A DNA stretch of 64,000 nt from Nocardia carnea NBRC 14403 (GCF_000308515.1 NZ_BAFV01000053.1:62001-126000); one strand, 5' to 3'; positions 15,655 to 24,983 are shown, counted from the first letter of the stretch. The notes: generated from the letters alone by a model not told the origin. A program made the numbers and translations.

Positions 15655-17780
15655 GGCACCTGCGTATCGGGAACGTCGGCCGCCGGAGTCGTCAGCCGCA
15701 CCAGGGCATCGAGCCCGATGGCCCCGTCGGCACGGACGAGCAGGGGATTGATGTCCAGTTCCGCGATCTCGCCGGTCGCTGCGAGTTCGGCGATGCGCAA
15801 AAGGGTATCGACCACCGCAGTCCTGTCGACAGGCTGTGCGCCACGCCAGCCGTCGAGCAGCGGAGAGATCCGCAGGCTTGCCAGCATTCTCTCCGCGCGC
15901 GAACGGGTGAGGGGCAGAACGGAGCGAGCCACATCGCGATACATCTCGGCGGCGACCCCGCCCGCACCGATGAGGACCACCGGGCCGAGCACCGGGTCGA
16001 CGCTGATCCCGGCCAGCAGTTCGATCCCTTCCGAGACATGCTCGGCGATCAGGAACCCCTCGGCACCACGTGATCGCATATCCGCGGCGGCCGAACTCAC
16101 GGCTTCGGGGCCGTCGAGCCCCGTTCGAACAAACCCGTGCTCGCTCTTGTGCGCGGGGCCACGGCCCTTCAACACCACCGGATACCCGATCTCGTCGGCG
16201 GCTGCACAGGCATCCGCAACGGTTTCGGCCGTCCGATGAGCGGCGAACTCGAAACCACGATCCTCCAGCCAGCGGGTCGACCGGCTCTCATCCAACGGGG
16301 CGCCCGGCTGTGCGGGACCGGGCGGATCGGGCAATCCTCGCGCGAGCCGAACAACTTCGCGGAGCTCCGGATCTCGGGCCGGATGCTGGAGCAACGCCCG
16401 CGCTGCGCCGACAGCATTGCGGACATTCCGGAAGACCGGCAGGCCGGCGGCCCAGAGCTCCCGATACACCGGATGGTCGACAGATGGCCCGTTCCAGATC
16501 GGCAGGATCGGCTTCTTCGCGGTACGCGCGAACTCGACGAGAGCGGCGCCGACAGCTTCGGTGAGCCCGCCTCCCGGCGCTGGAACGGGGCACAGCATCA
16601 CACCGATGGCCTCGTCGCGCACACACAACTCCAAGATCCGAGCCCCATGGCCGGCAAGCACAGCCACGCCGCCATTGTCCACAGGGTTCGTAATGTTCAA
16701 CTCCGCGGGAATCACCTCGCGCAACAGGGATTGCGTCGCGGGCGCGAGCGATGGAAGCGACAAACCGCCGACCGTGGCGAGGTCCCCGACGTGCGCGGCA
16801 GAGCCGCCGGATACGCTGCACACCACGACACCGTCCGAGGTGGGCAGCGGACAGCGGGCAAGCGCCGCACCGATTTCGACGAGCTCGTCGAAATCGTCGA
16901 CGCGCACGATACCGAACTGCTCGAAGAAGGCGTCCCACACTTCGTCGGTTCCGACCAGATGCCCGGTGTGGGACTGGGCCATCGCACGGCCCACCTCACT
17001 GCGCCCGACCTTCACCACAACGATCGGTGTCGTATTCTCGATCGCGGCCACCGCGGCTTCCCGTAAGCGCTTGCCCGAGGTGAACCCTTCGATGTATGCA
17101 CTGATGACGGCCGTATCGGCATCCTTCGCCAGGAACTCGATGAAGTCCGCCGCAGCCAGGTCGGCCTCGTTCCCTGTCGGTGCCCAATAGCTCAACGCGA
17201 CGCCGAGCTCCTGCGCCTGAGTCAGGGGCCGGCCCTGAGCGCCGCTCTGTGAAATCACACCGATCCGCCGCCCGGGCAGCTCGTCGAGCGGATCCCACGC
17301 GTTCGCATTGGTATTGGGCCCGATCAGCCGGGCGCCCGCCCTGTGCACCGCCCGGACCAGAGACCTCTCCCGTTCGATGCCTGCGTCCGTGCCGAGTTCG
17401 GAATAGCCGTTCGCGAATACCAGGAAGAAGCCCACGTCGAGCCCCGCGTCTCTTGCGGAGTCGACCACAGCCTCGGCGTCTCGTACCAGGATCAGGACAA
17501 CATCGATCGGTCCCGGTAGTGCGGCGAGGTCTGCCACAGCCGGAATATCGAAGACTTCATCCTTGGTGGGATTCACCGGATAGAAAGCCGCGCCTATTCG
17601 GTTGGCATGCGCCAACGCACGGCTGGTGACGCTTTCCAGACCCGCGCGGGTGTCATGGGCTCCTACCACTGCAATGGAACGCGGCCGATAGAAGGTCCGA
17701 AGATTCAATGGATCCGAAGAGGCGATATTCGGTTCCCGCACCGAACGCGTGGGCTCCGTTGTCGACCCAGTATTCGCCAT
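15651..17780 (-). CDS. Acetate-CoA ligase family protein (NDP-forming acyl-CoA synthetase)
   Basis: A 709-residue fusion of the alpha and beta parts of ADP-forming acyl-CoA synthetase. Residues 25-120 are a CoA-binding Rossmann domain (FYRPRSIAVVGAHDTRAGLE). Residues 160-460 are the succinyl-CoA-ligase-like portion (RRIGVISQSGAQG, VVVKVGRSEVGRAMAQSHTGH; the His in SHTGH is the expected phosphorylated residue). Residues 490-700 are the ATP-grasp domain (GYPVVLKGRGPAHKSEHGFV). It activates a carboxylic acid with CoA, here probably the acid brought in by the adjacent ABC importer. It is coupled to the thiolase-like gene. Confidence 0.87.
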   Translation of the reverse strand: MANTGSTTEPTRSVREPNIASSDPLNLRTFYRPRSIAVVGAHDTRAGLESVTSRALAHANRIGAAFYPVNPTKDEVFDIPAVADLAALPGPIDVVLILVRDAEAVVDSARDAGLDVGFFLVFANGYSELGTDAGIERERSLVRAVHRAGARLIGPNTNANAWDPLDELPGRRIGVISQSGAQGRPLTQAQELGVALSYWAPTGNEADLAAADFIEFLAKDADTAVISAYIEGFTSGKRLREAAVAAIENTTPIVVVKVGRSEVGRAMAQSHTGHLVGTDEVWDAFFEQFGIVRVDDFDELVEIGAALARCPLPTSDGVVVCSVSGGSAAHVGDLATVGGLSLPSLAPATQSLLREVIPAELNITNPVDNGGVAVLAGHGARILELCVRDEAIGVMLCPVPAPGGGLTEAVGAALVEFARTAKKPILPIWNGPSVDHPVYRELWAAGLPVFRNVRNAVGAARALLQHPARDPELREVVRLARGLPDPPGPAQPGAPLDESRSTRWLEDRGFEFAAHRTAETVADACAAADEIGYPVVLKGRGPAHKSEHGFVRTGLDGPEAVSSAAADMRSRGAEGFLIAEHVSEGIELLAGISVDPVLGPVVLIGAGGVAAEMYRDVARSVLPLTRSRAERMLASLRISPLLDGWRGAQPVDRTAVVDTLLRIAELAATGEIAELDINPLLVRADGAIGLDALVRLTTPAADVPDTQVP

Positions 17781-17838
17781 TTAGCACTCCTTGGTGATGG
17801 CACTGTCAGATACCGCGTGGCGGCGGAGGACTATCACG

Positions 17839-18993
17839 TCAACTGGCGGGCTTCCCCACTGCCTCTTCGTAGTACGAGCGGTCCACGACCTCGGACTCCG
17901 GCAGGATCTGTTTTCCCTTGAATACACCGGTCTTCTGAAAACTCTCCTGCAGGCGGTCCGAAGTTCCGCCGCGGATTTCCCAGTCGAATATCAGAGAGGG
18001 AGTTTCGGTGAGAATGTCCACCGGCAGTTCGATCGCCGCGGCCAGCTTCGCCGCCGATTCCGGATCGGCCTTGTAGTCGCCGGTCAGATACGTGTTGACG
18101 GTGCGCACGAGAGCCCTGACGAAGGCGACACCTGCATCACCTTTCTCTTTGAGCATGTTCGGCCCGAAGATGATCCCGCCGAACGGCTCCGCAGGTGGCT
18201 GGCCGACCGCAAACGTGTAACCCTTCTGGCCGCTGATACGGGTCCAGTAGGGATCGCTGAGCCACGCCGCGGGTATCGCACCGTTCTCCAACGAGGTAAC
18301 CAGGTCCGCCGCAGGCAACGATTGGAACTTCACTTCGTCGATATCGACACCCGCTTCGGCGAATCCCTGTGTGAGCGGATACATGGTGACGCTGCCCGAG
18401 CCCACGATCGCGCCGATGTTCTTACCTGTGAGGTCGGATATCTTCCCCGGGCGCCCGTCCACGTCTCGAATCCATAGTCCGGCCTTGGAGTCATCGGCCG
18501 AAAAGTAGTTCCCCAGGACCCATCGGAGGTCGATACCGGCTGTCAACCCGTTGAAGAATGCCGAATCCGGTGCACCGACAGAGATATCGGTCTTCCCCGA
18601 GGCCAGGAGATTGATACTGTCCGCCGCGGGGACCTGCGTGAGTTCGACCTCCAGGTTCTCTTTTTCGAACTCACCGTTCGCTATCGCGAGACGGACGTTG
18701 GCCATGAACTCACTCTTCAGCGTCGAGGACGTCACCAACAGCTTGGTCTTGCTCGGTAGCGGCCGCGGCTGGGGAGAATTCGCCTCGCACCGCGCTGGGT
18801 CCCTGTCCGGTGAGCGGTCGGCGGGATCGGTCCAACCGCCCGCACAACCGTCGACGGGAAGGCCCGCCGGCGCTCTGGTGGCTATCGGGCCCGAAGCTCG
18901 GGATGCATCCATTTCACCACTCCCGCAGGCCGAGAGGGCCAACGTGAGCACTGCGGCGAAGGCGATCCCCAGTGACGTACGTGTTCTTCTCAT
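17839..18993 (-). CDS. ABC transporter substrate-binding lipoprotein (NitT/TauT/SsuA type)
   Basis: A 384-residue lipoprotein. The signal peptide MRRTRTSLGIAFAAVLTLALSAC ends in the lipobox LSAC, with Cys23 the lipidated residue. After a proline-rich spacer (about 24-80), KTKLLVTSSTLKSEFMANVR opens a periplasmic-binding fold of the NMT1/SsuA group, with LLASGKTDISVGAPDSAFF as the usual lobe motif. Members bind nitrate, sulfonates, pyrimidine precursors or aromatic acids. The neighbouring CoA ligase and amidohydrolase favour an organic acid (inference). It sits 39 bases downstream of its permease, on the outer face of the cytoplasmic membrane. Confidence 0.88.
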   Translation of the reverse strand: MRRTRTSLGIAFAAVLTLALSACGSGEMDASRASGPIATRAPAGLPVDGCAGGWTDPADRSPDRDPARCEANSPQPRPLPSKTKLLVTSSTLKSEFMANVRLAIANGEFEKENLEVELTQVPAADSINLLASGKTDISVGAPDSAFFNGLTAGIDLRWVLGNYFSADDSKAGLWIRDVDGRPGKISDLTGKNIGAIVGSGSVTMYPLTQGFAEAGVDIDEVKFQSLPAADLVTSLENGAIPAAWLSDPYWTRISGQKGYTFAVGQPPAEPFGGIIFGPNMLKEKGDAGVAFVRALVRTVNTYLTGDYKADPESAAKLAAAIELPVDILTETPSLIFDWEIRGGTSDRLQESFQKTGVFKGKQILPESEVVDRSYYEEAVGKPAS

Positions 18994-19032
18994 GCTGTCC
19001 TCAGCATTCTTCCAGGGGGATGAGATACGCCG

Positions 19033-19896
19033 TCAGGCGTTCGTGGCAGCGCCGTCGTGCGGCGCCCATTTCGTCAGCCGCCGGCCGATGAATCGGACGA
19101 TCTCGGTGAAGATGACGCCACCGATGGCGACGGCGACGATGCCGACGAACATTTGTCCGTTGAGAAACAGGGCACGAGAGTTGAATATCAGATATCCGAG
19201 CCCGTCCGTTCCCACGATGAATTCGGCAGCGACGATGACCAGGAAAGCTATCCCGGCACCCACTCGCATTGCGACGAATATTTGCGGCAGCGAAGCGGGC
19301 ATCAGTACGTGCCGGAACATATCCCAACGGTTCGCCCCGAAGCACTGCGCAGCCTCGCGGTAACCCTCGGGAACCGAGATGACGGCCGACATGGTGGAGA
19401 TCCAGACAAAGAAGAAAACAGTCGTGGCAACCAGTGCTATTTTCGGCCCCTCGCCCAGCCCGAAGATATTCAGCAATATCGGCAGCAAAGCGAGTTTCGG
19501 TACAACATACAGCGCATCGAGCGTCGATTCGAGCATCTTTCGAATCCACCGGATGGACCCCATGACGAGGCCGACAACAATTCCGGCGGCCGCGCCGATG
19601 ACGAATCCGTAGAAGACCCGCATGGTTGTCACCCGGACATCGGGCCAGAGGGTTCCATTTCTTACGAGTTCCCAGCCGTCTCGGATGATATCCGTAGGCG
19701 ACGGGTAGAGGCGGCTGTCTATCCAGCCCACAGTGCTGGCCAACTGCCATAGCGCGAGCAGCAGCACCGGGAAGCCGATTGCCAGCGTCGCATCGATACC
19801 TCGGCGGCGTCGAATGGCGCCGGCGGAGTTTATTTCCGCTCGGCCGGGCACTCGCTCCAACACTCGATCGGTGGACACCTCGGAGATATACGACAT
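19033..19896 (-). CDS. ABC transporter permease (NitT/TauT family)
   Basis: A 287-residue membrane protein with about six transmembrane helices (TLAIGFPVLLLALWQLAS first) and the EAA loop near FGANRWDMFRHVLMPASLPQ, where it docks with the ATPase. It belongs to the SsuC/TauC/NitT-type permeases. The frame is open to 19941, but ATG 19896 has a GGAGAAATT ribosome site and leaves a single base between it and the ATPase stop. It forms an importer with the genes on either side. Confidence 0.88.
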   Translation of the reverse strand: MSYISEVSTDRVLERVPGRAEINSAGAIRRRRGIDATLAIGFPVLLLALWQLASTVGWIDSRLYPSPTDIIRDGWELVRNGTLWPDVRVTTMRVFYGFVIGAAAGIVVGLVMGSIRWIRKMLESTLDALYVVPKLALLPILLNIFGLGEGPKIALVATTVFFFVWISTMSAVISVPEGYREAAQCFGANRWDMFRHVLMPASLPQIFVAMRVGAGIAFLVIVAAEFIVGTDGLGYLIFNSRALFLNGQMFVGIVAVAIGGVIFTEIVRFIGRRLTKWAPHDGAATNA

Positions 19897-19897
19897 C

Positions 19898-20749
19898 TCA
19901 ATTTCTCCTACCAGCGGAACTCTTCCCCGCTTCGACCTCATCGCGGAGCAACTCCCACAGCTCTGCCTTGAACACCGCGAACTCTGGGGACTCGCGCACG
20001 GCGGCGGACCGGGGCCGCGGGTACGGAGAGCGTCGCTCTGCCAGGATCTGCCCTGGTCGTGCGCTCATCACCACGACCCTGTCGCCGAGGATGATGGCCT
20101 CCTCGAGGCTGTGCGTGACGAAAAGAACGGTGCGGCGCTCGGCTTGACACAGTTCGAGCAGTTCTTCCTGCAAGATCGTGCGGAGTTGGGCATCCAGCGC
20201 GGCGAAGGGTTCATCCATCAACAGGATTTCCGGTTCGGCCGCGAGGGCACGAGCGATCGAAACCCGCTGGCGCATCCCGCCGGAGAGCTGCGCCGGATAA
20301 ACATCGGCGAACTCGGCCAGTCTCATCTTCTCCAGCCATGAACGCGCGCGTCTACGGCCCTCCGATTTACGTACTCCCTGGATGTCGAGGCCGAATCGAA
20401 CATTCGCCTCGACCGTCTTCCACGGGTAGATTCCGTAATCCTGGAATATCATGGATGCCGGGTTAGCCGATTTCGCAGCCACGGTGACTTTCCCCTTGGA
20501 CGGTGGCAGCAGTCCGGCCACTATCCTCAGGAAAGTGGATTTACCACAGCCCGAAGGACCGACGATACAAACGAATTCGCCCTCATCGATACTGATATCC
20601 ATCGGACCCAGCGCGTGGACACCACTGTCGCCCGACCCGAAAGACCGTTCGACACCATTCGCGACTATCTTCGGAGGGGAAATACTGGAGGCGGAGCTGA
20701 TACGTTCCTGTTCTCGGGTTCCCGAATCGACAGAGCTGTTCGAAGTCAT
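19898..20749 (-). CDS. ABC transporter ATP-binding protein (NitT/TauT family)
   Basis: A 283-residue ATPase with Walker A GPSGCGKSTFLRI (residues about 65-77), signature LSGGMRQRVSIARAL, Walker B ILLMDEPFAALD and the H-loop VTHSLEEAI. The Q-loop is IFQDYGIYPW, as in nitrate/taurine/sulfonate importers. It drives uptake through the permease at 19033-19896, with the lipoprotein at 17839-18993 as substrate receptor. The start ATG 20749 has a GAAGG site. A 154-base gap separates it from the SnoaL-like gene, so an internal promoter is possible. Confidence 0.9.
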   Translation of the reverse strand: MTSNSSVDSGTREQERISSASSISPPKIVANGVERSFGSGDSGVHALGPMDISIDEGEFVCIVGPSGCGKSTFLRIVAGLLPPSKGKVTVAAKSANPASMIFQDYGIYPWKTVEANVRFGLDIQGVRKSEGRRRARSWLEKMRLAEFADVYPAQLSGGMRQRVSIARALAAEPEILLMDEPFAALDAQLRTILQEELLELCQAERRTVLFVTHSLEEAIILGDRVVVMSARPGQILAERRSPYPRPRSAAVRESPEFAVFKAELWELLRDEVEAGKSSAGRRN

Positions 20750-20903
20750 TGTTATACCTTCAACATGAATTGGGTGAGCCGTGCTCGACGGAACTCGGTA
20801 TCACCCGGCGATCCACGACCGATTCGATGGCAGGGACTCGGTCGCGCGAGGTTCAGCGCTCCAATCAATAGCTGTGTCGATTCCGGAGTTCGGCATCCGG
20901 CGC

Positions 20904-21317
20904 CTATCCGGGGGTGACGCGGCGGTGGGTGATTCTCCAGCCGTCGTCGCCGCGGGAGAGCGTGTCGGAGTACCGCACGATCAGTTCCGGTATCGGTGTG
21001 GCGTGGGTGTTTCGGTAGAACTGCACATAGCTCACCGCATGCGCCTGCGAGTGGTCGATGGACACGGTGAGCGTGGTGATCACATGACGTGTGTGTGACC
21101 CCGGTCCACTGATACCCGTTCTGCGCCGCTCAGCTGCGGCGGCGACCACCTCGGCAATGCCGGCTTGCCGCACGTCGGCGGTCTCCCAGACCACATCCTC
21201 GCTGTAGAAGTTCCGATAGTCCTCGGGGTGGCCCTCGTCGGCGCAGAGGGCGCAACGGCCGAGGAGGTCGCGGACCTCCAGCTCCGCCACCATCGAATCC
21301 GGGCGCGCGATCGTCAT
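20904..21317 (-). CDS. SnoaL-like / nuclear transport factor 2 fold protein
   Basis: A 137-residue protein starting MTIARPDSMVAELEVRDLLG. It has the NTF2/SnoaL-like cone fold pattern: helix LLGRCALCADEGHPEDYRNF, strand EDVVWE, and a closing sheet LIVRYSDTLSRGDDGWRI. Members are small hydroxylases, isomerases or dehydratases of aromatic and polyketide compounds, or non-catalytic binding proteins. The frame runs further upstream, but ATG 21317 has a GGAAGGA site and aligns with the family N-terminus. It is part of the catabolic cluster and probably acts on the same substrate as the amidohydrolase. Confidence 0.8.
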   Translation of the reverse strand: MTIARPDSMVAELEVRDLLGRCALCADEGHPEDYRNFYSEDVVWETADVRQAGIAEVVAAAAERRRTGISGPGSHTRHVITTLTVSIDHSQAHAVSYVQFYRNTHATPIPELIVRYSDTLSRGDDGWRITHRRVTPG

Positions 21318-21432
21318 GACTGGTCTGTCCTTCCCGCTGAGGCTCGTGGTGTCGCAACAGCAACTCTGGGTTCGGTGCGCCGTAGATCGTTGTGCGACCG
21401 ACTTGGCGCCGCAGCCGATCTCGTATCCTGGA

Positions 21433-22170
21433 TCACTCCACCCATTGCTCGGTGCGATCCTCTCTCCTCGGCTGCCGGCCGGTCCGGAACGGGGAAAGGG
21501 GGGCATCGACCAGGAGATACCGGTTGAAGCCGGTGGTCAGCTCGTTGCTCTGCGCCCGCCAGGCCGAGAGGGCGGGATCTGTGCGCAGGGCTTTCTCCAG
21601 TTCGGCCCATTGGGTCCATGTCGGTATGGCCCAGAGCAGGAAGGCCTCACTGTCGTTGGTCATCAACGTTTCCCAGGCTCCGGCGAGCTGCCACCCGAAG
21701 CGCTCGTAGAGTGGTGCGGCGATCTCGCGAACTTTGAGCAGGTATTCACCGGCCTTGCCGGGGGCGACGTGCACCTCCTCCTGGGCGTAGACATCGCCGG
21801 TCACGCCGGCGGCGCAGAGATCCGCGGAGGTGGGGGTCCAGGGTGCGGGAAGCAGGAGGCGATCGCGGCCACCCGAACGAAACTGCGCTGCGGTGGCCCA
21901 CCATTTTGCGAGCTTCGGATCTTGCAGCGTCTCGTGTTGCAGCTCGTGCCGAAACGATTGGGCGAGTCCGGCAAGCCCTTCTTCTTCCCAAATATTCACC
22001 ACCTGCGGCCAATACCCGCTGCTCCCCACCACTCCCCAGATTCCGTAGCAGCTCTGGTTACGCTCTTCCTGTCCGATGGGACTGAAATTCGCGGCCATAT
22101 GGTACATGTATTTGTCTCGGTTGTGGCCGATTATGTCGATATACTCATGGATATAGATCTTGTCGTTCAT
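21433..22170 (-). CDS. NIPSNAP-like hypothetical protein
   Basis: A 245-residue soluble protein starting MNDKIYIHEYIDIIGHNRDK. The pattern of strands (KIYIHEYIDIIG, VYAQEEVHVAPGKAGEYLLK) and the tryptophan-rich helix LLWAIPTWTQWAELEKALRT suggest a duplicated dimeric alpha-beta barrel related to the NIPSNAP family. The ATG at 22170 has a GGAAGG site, while the upstream extension to 22215 does not. It lies between the amidohydrolase and the SnoaL-like gene, so a role in the same degradation route is likely, but its reaction is unknown. Confidence 0.7.
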   Translation of the reverse strand: MNDKIYIHEYIDIIGHNRDKYMYHMAANFSPIGQEERNQSCYGIWGVVGSSGYWPQVVNIWEEEGLAGLAQSFRHELQHETLQDPKLAKWWATAAQFRSGGRDRLLLPAPWTPTSADLCAAGVTGDVYAQEEVHVAPGKAGEYLLKVREIAAPLYERFGWQLAGAWETLMTNDSEAFLLWAIPTWTQWAELEKALRTDPALSAWRAQSNELTTGFNRYLLVDAPLSPFRTGRQPRREDRTEQWVE

Positions 22171-22303
22171 CTGAACCTTCCGAATGCGACCGTCCTGATA
22201 GCTGATCGACCCCATTCGATCCAGAACTGGATGGCGATATAGTTACAGCATCCGGCACGGCCGGAGCGGGAGGTGGTCCGGATTCAGAAGTTCGCCACTT
22301 CGA

Positions 22304-23497
22304 TCAGACCCGATCCAGGCTCAACATCCGGATGGCATTACCGCGAAGTATTTTATATTTCTCGTCGTCATTCAAGCCGAGCAGATGCTTCTCGGCAATC
22401 TTTTCCGACTCCGGCCACGTGGAATCGGTATGCGGGTAGTCGGTCTCGAACGTGATGTTATCTATTCCTATCACGTTTCTCGAGGCGATACCGTGATAAT
22501 CCTTGAAAAAGCAGCCGAACACGTTACGGCGAAAATATTCCGACGGCGGTTCCGGAGTGATACCGTCACGGCCCACCCATGCCCTGTGCTCTTCCCAGAC
22601 GGTGTCTGCGCGCTCGAGGAGATACGGCAACCAGCCGATCTGCCCCTCGGAATAAGCAATTTTCAGGTCGGGAAACTGGACGAGTTTTCCAGAGAACAGC
22701 CAGTCGGCCAGCGATGTCATGGAGTTGTTGAAGGAGAGCGTGGCAGCGACGCCGTCCGGCGCGTCTGCCGAGGTCGCAGGCATCCTCGACGAGGATCCGA
22801 TATGCATGTTGATCGTGGTGGCCGTCTCTTCACAGGCCCGGAAGAACGGGTCCCAGAACCCACTGTGGATACTGGGCAGCCCCAGATGCGGCGGAATTTC
22901 GCTGAAACAGACGGCATGGACGCCTCGTTCGGCATTTCGCCGGACTTCGGCGGCAGCCAATTCGGCATCCCACAGTGGCACAATAATCAGCGGAATCAGC
23001 ACCCCATTGCTGTCACCACACCACTCCTCGACCATGTAGTTGTTGTACGCCTTGATGCATTCCAGCCCCAACTCCCTATCCGAGTTCTCGGTGAATGTCT
23101 GTCCACAGAACCGGGGAAAGGTGGGGAACGAGAGCGATCCGTCGACGTGATTCGCGAGCATATCTTTAGCTCGCTCGATCGGGTCGTAGCATCCGGGGCG
23201 CATCTCGTCATACGTCATCGGGGTCATCGTCATTTCCTCGCGGCTGAACCCGACTCCCGCGACGTGACGTTTATGAATATATACGAGATCTTCGAATACC
23301 CAGCAGTCTGCCTTCGGCCCGTCCGGGTCGAATGTCTGCTCGTATCGTCCACCTCCGACATGCCGGATTTCGCCGATTCCACGACGCTCGACACGAGGCC
23401 CGTGCTCGCGATATTTCTGCGGCAGCCAGTTCTGCCATAAATGTGCGGGCTCGACGATGTGATCGTCGACGCTGATGATTTTCGGGAGGCCTGACAT
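22304..23497 (-). CDS. Amidohydrolase-family (ACMSD / resorcylate decarboxylase-like) metal-dependent enzyme
   Basis: A 397-residue TIM-barrel protein of the amidohydrolase-2 family. The N-terminal IISVDDHIVEP supplies the usual D-x-H metal motif. NMHIGSSSRMP gives a central His. The late motif NITFETDYPHTDSTWPES has the family's conserved Asp followed by PH. The family includes 2-amino-3-carboxymuconate semialdehyde decarboxylase and 2,3-dihydroxybenzoate or gamma-resorcylate decarboxylases as well as hydrolases. It is the first gene of the cluster, 26 bases downstream of a palindromic operator, and is probably the entry enzyme for the imported substrate. Confidence 0.85.
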   Translation of the reverse strand: MSGLPKIISVDDHIVEPAHLWQNWLPQKYREHGPRVERRGIGEIRHVGGGRYEQTFDPDGPKADCWVFEDLVYIHKRHVAGVGFSREEMTMTPMTYDEMRPGCYDPIERAKDMLANHVDGSLSFPTFPRFCGQTFTENSDRELGLECIKAYNNYMVEEWCGDSNGVLIPLIIVPLWDAELAAAEVRRNAERGVHAVCFSEIPPHLGLPSIHSGFWDPFFRACEETATTINMHIGSSSRMPATSADAPDGVAATLSFNNSMTSLADWLFSGKLVQFPDLKIAYSEGQIGWLPYLLERADTVWEEHRAWVGRDGITPEPPSEYFRRNVFGCFFKDYHGIASRNVIGIDNITFETDYPHTDSTWPESEKIAEKHLLGLNDDEKYKILRGNAIRMLSLDRV

Positions 23498-23522
23498 ATG
23501 AGTTCCGTACCTCTCTGAACAC

Positions 23523-23543
23523 AATCTGACTGTTCGTCAGATT
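23523..23543. promoter_or_regulatory. Palindromic operator in front of the catabolic cluster
   Basis: AATCTGAC-TGTTC-GTCAGATT, a perfect inverted repeat with 8-base arms and 5-base spacer, lies 26 bases upstream of the amidohydrolase start. The layout is typical of TetR-family operators. The clustered TetR at 13373 is the natural candidate regulator. A related half-site (CTGTCAGAT) occurs before the acyl-CoA ligase near 17811. Confidence 0.65.
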
Positions 23544-23549
23544 GCAGTT

Positions 23550-23562
23550 TGGCACAGTGCCA
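23550..23562. promoter_or_regulatory. Second short palindrome beside the cluster operator
   Basis: TGGCAC-A-GTGCCA, a perfect 6-base-arm palindrome seven bases beyond the first operator. It may be a second regulator's site or part of a composite operator. Confidence 0.4.
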
Positions 23563-23589
23563 GATGTGTGTCTAGTCTCAATTTTTCGT

Positions 23590-24190
23590 CAGTCCCGCGT
23601 TCCGGGATGGCCGACATGGGATTCGGTGTCTCGACCAGCAAGCCGACACCCCCGCGCCGAGTTCGTGACACCGCAGTTGTGACAGATCATGACGGCGAGC
23701 TCTGCGTCCAGGTCGGCAAACCCGAGGGCGCCCCCGGCGCCGGGGTGCCAGGAAGGTCTCGATGCGATCGGCGGGCATCAGACGCCCGCCGTCGAGCTCG
23801 CCCCTCTGGGCGTACAGCGCCCAGAGACGCGCAGCCGCCCGTGCGGTCACCCATGCCCCGCTCGGGTCGATCCGATCCCGGTACTCGGCCGTGTTGATCT
23901 CATGGTCAGCAGTGACAGTGAATTCCCCGCTGAGGATTTCGCTGTTCCACCTGCACGTGAAGGGCAGTCGCCGTCGACACCTTCCCTGCGGATGCCACCC
24001 AGAAGATTGTGCCGGAATCGACTTCACGCCCGTCCTCCGATGCCTGTCCGGCGCTGATACCGACGACCAGCTCACCCCGGTGGCACGCCGCGACCTGCAG
24101 GCCCACCTCGCCGCGCGAGAGTGCTCGGTCGATCGCGTTCTCTATGCTGTATCGGCGAAAACTGACGTCACGATCTGTCTTGACAATCGT
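23590..24190 (-). pseudogene. Decayed serine hydrolase / beta-lactamase-family gene
   Basis: Three minus-strand pieces in different frames resemble one class C beta-lactamase/esterase. The first, near 24170-23940, reads YSIENAIDRALSRGEVGLQV, then GELVVGISAG, then FWVASAGKVSTATALHV, with the S-A-G-K segment at the S-x-x-K position. The second, near 23860-23770, reads ARLWALYAQRGELDGGRLMP followed by ADRIETFLAP. The third, near 23740-23600, reads GALGFADLDAELAV. There is no in-frame start codon, and about 130 central residues including the Y-x-N region are gone, so it is not functional. Boundaries are approximate. Confidence 0.7.
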
Positions 24191-24278
24191 CGGGGCAGTA
24201 ACGAACCGCGGGTCCGGCTATTCGTATCACGATAGGCGCTTCTGCCGAATTCGTTGTGCTGCCCCTATATTGCCGGTG

Positions 24279-24959
24279 TCATGCACCGGGCGCGGGGCGC
24301 GACGGCTTGCTTTTCTCGGAGTTTCCGGCCTGGGGTCGGGCGATGTCCGGTGTGGTGTCGGCGGGAAGTGGTTCGCGGTGGTCGGCGCGCAGGCCGTCGA
24401 GGGAGATGCGCAGCAGTCGGTGCCACATGTGCGGGCGGCACTCGTCGGTGACCTGGACGGCGTGGCCCAGCGAGACCAGCAGGAGCAGCAGGTCGTCGAC
24501 GGTCACTCCGGGGCGCAGCAGGCTCGAGGCGCGTTCGCACAGTTGCGCAAGGACCAGGCGAAGTTGCCCGAGACCGTCGGGGTCGGGCGTCGGCATGGTC
24601 AACGCGAAGTGCTCCATGATCGCGCGGTGGTGTGCGTAGCCGGTCAGGGCCTGCTGATAGAAGTCGATCAATGCGGCCCAGGGGTCCTCGGCGTCGGCAG
24701 CCGCCGCACGCGCGGATTCCGCCCACCTCGTGAAGTCCCTGCGCAGGACCGTCTGCACGAGATCTTCCTTCGTCGGGAAGTGCCGGTACAGCGTGCCCAT
24801 GCCCACCTCGCTGCGGCGGGCGATCTCACGGACATCGACCGCGGTGCCCTGCTCGGCCAGCACGGCCGAGGCGGCCTCGATGATCGCGGCGCGGTTGCGG
24901 ATCGCATCCGCCCGGGGCGCACGGCGCCGACTGACACGTTCCGGTTCGGCTACTGCCAT
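24279..24959 (-). CDS. TetR/AcrR-family transcriptional regulator
   Basis: A 226-residue repressor with the helix-turn-helix IREIIEAA-like start RAAIIEAASAVLAEQGTAVD followed by IARRSEVGMGTLYRHFPTKEDL, a textbook TetR recognition region. The C-terminal ligand domain (PWAALIDFYQQALTGYAHHR) resembles the SbtR/YcdC-like group but is not diagnostic. It is divergent from an F420-dependent nitroreductase-family gene, and two related palindromes lie between them. It probably represses that gene and itself. Confidence 0.88.
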   Translation of the reverse strand: MAVAEPERVSRRRAPRADAIRNRAAIIEAASAVLAEQGTAVDVREIARRSEVGMGTLYRHFPTKEDLVQTVLRRDFTRWAESARAAAADAEDPWAALIDFYQQALTGYAHHRAIMEHFALTMPTPDPDGLGQLRLVLAQLCERASSLLRPGVTVDDLLLLLVSLGHAVQVTDECRPHMWHRLLRISLDGLRADHREPLPADTTPDIARPQAGNSEKSKPSRPAPGA

Positions 24960-24983
24960 GCCGCCCAGTATATGCCCTTATAC

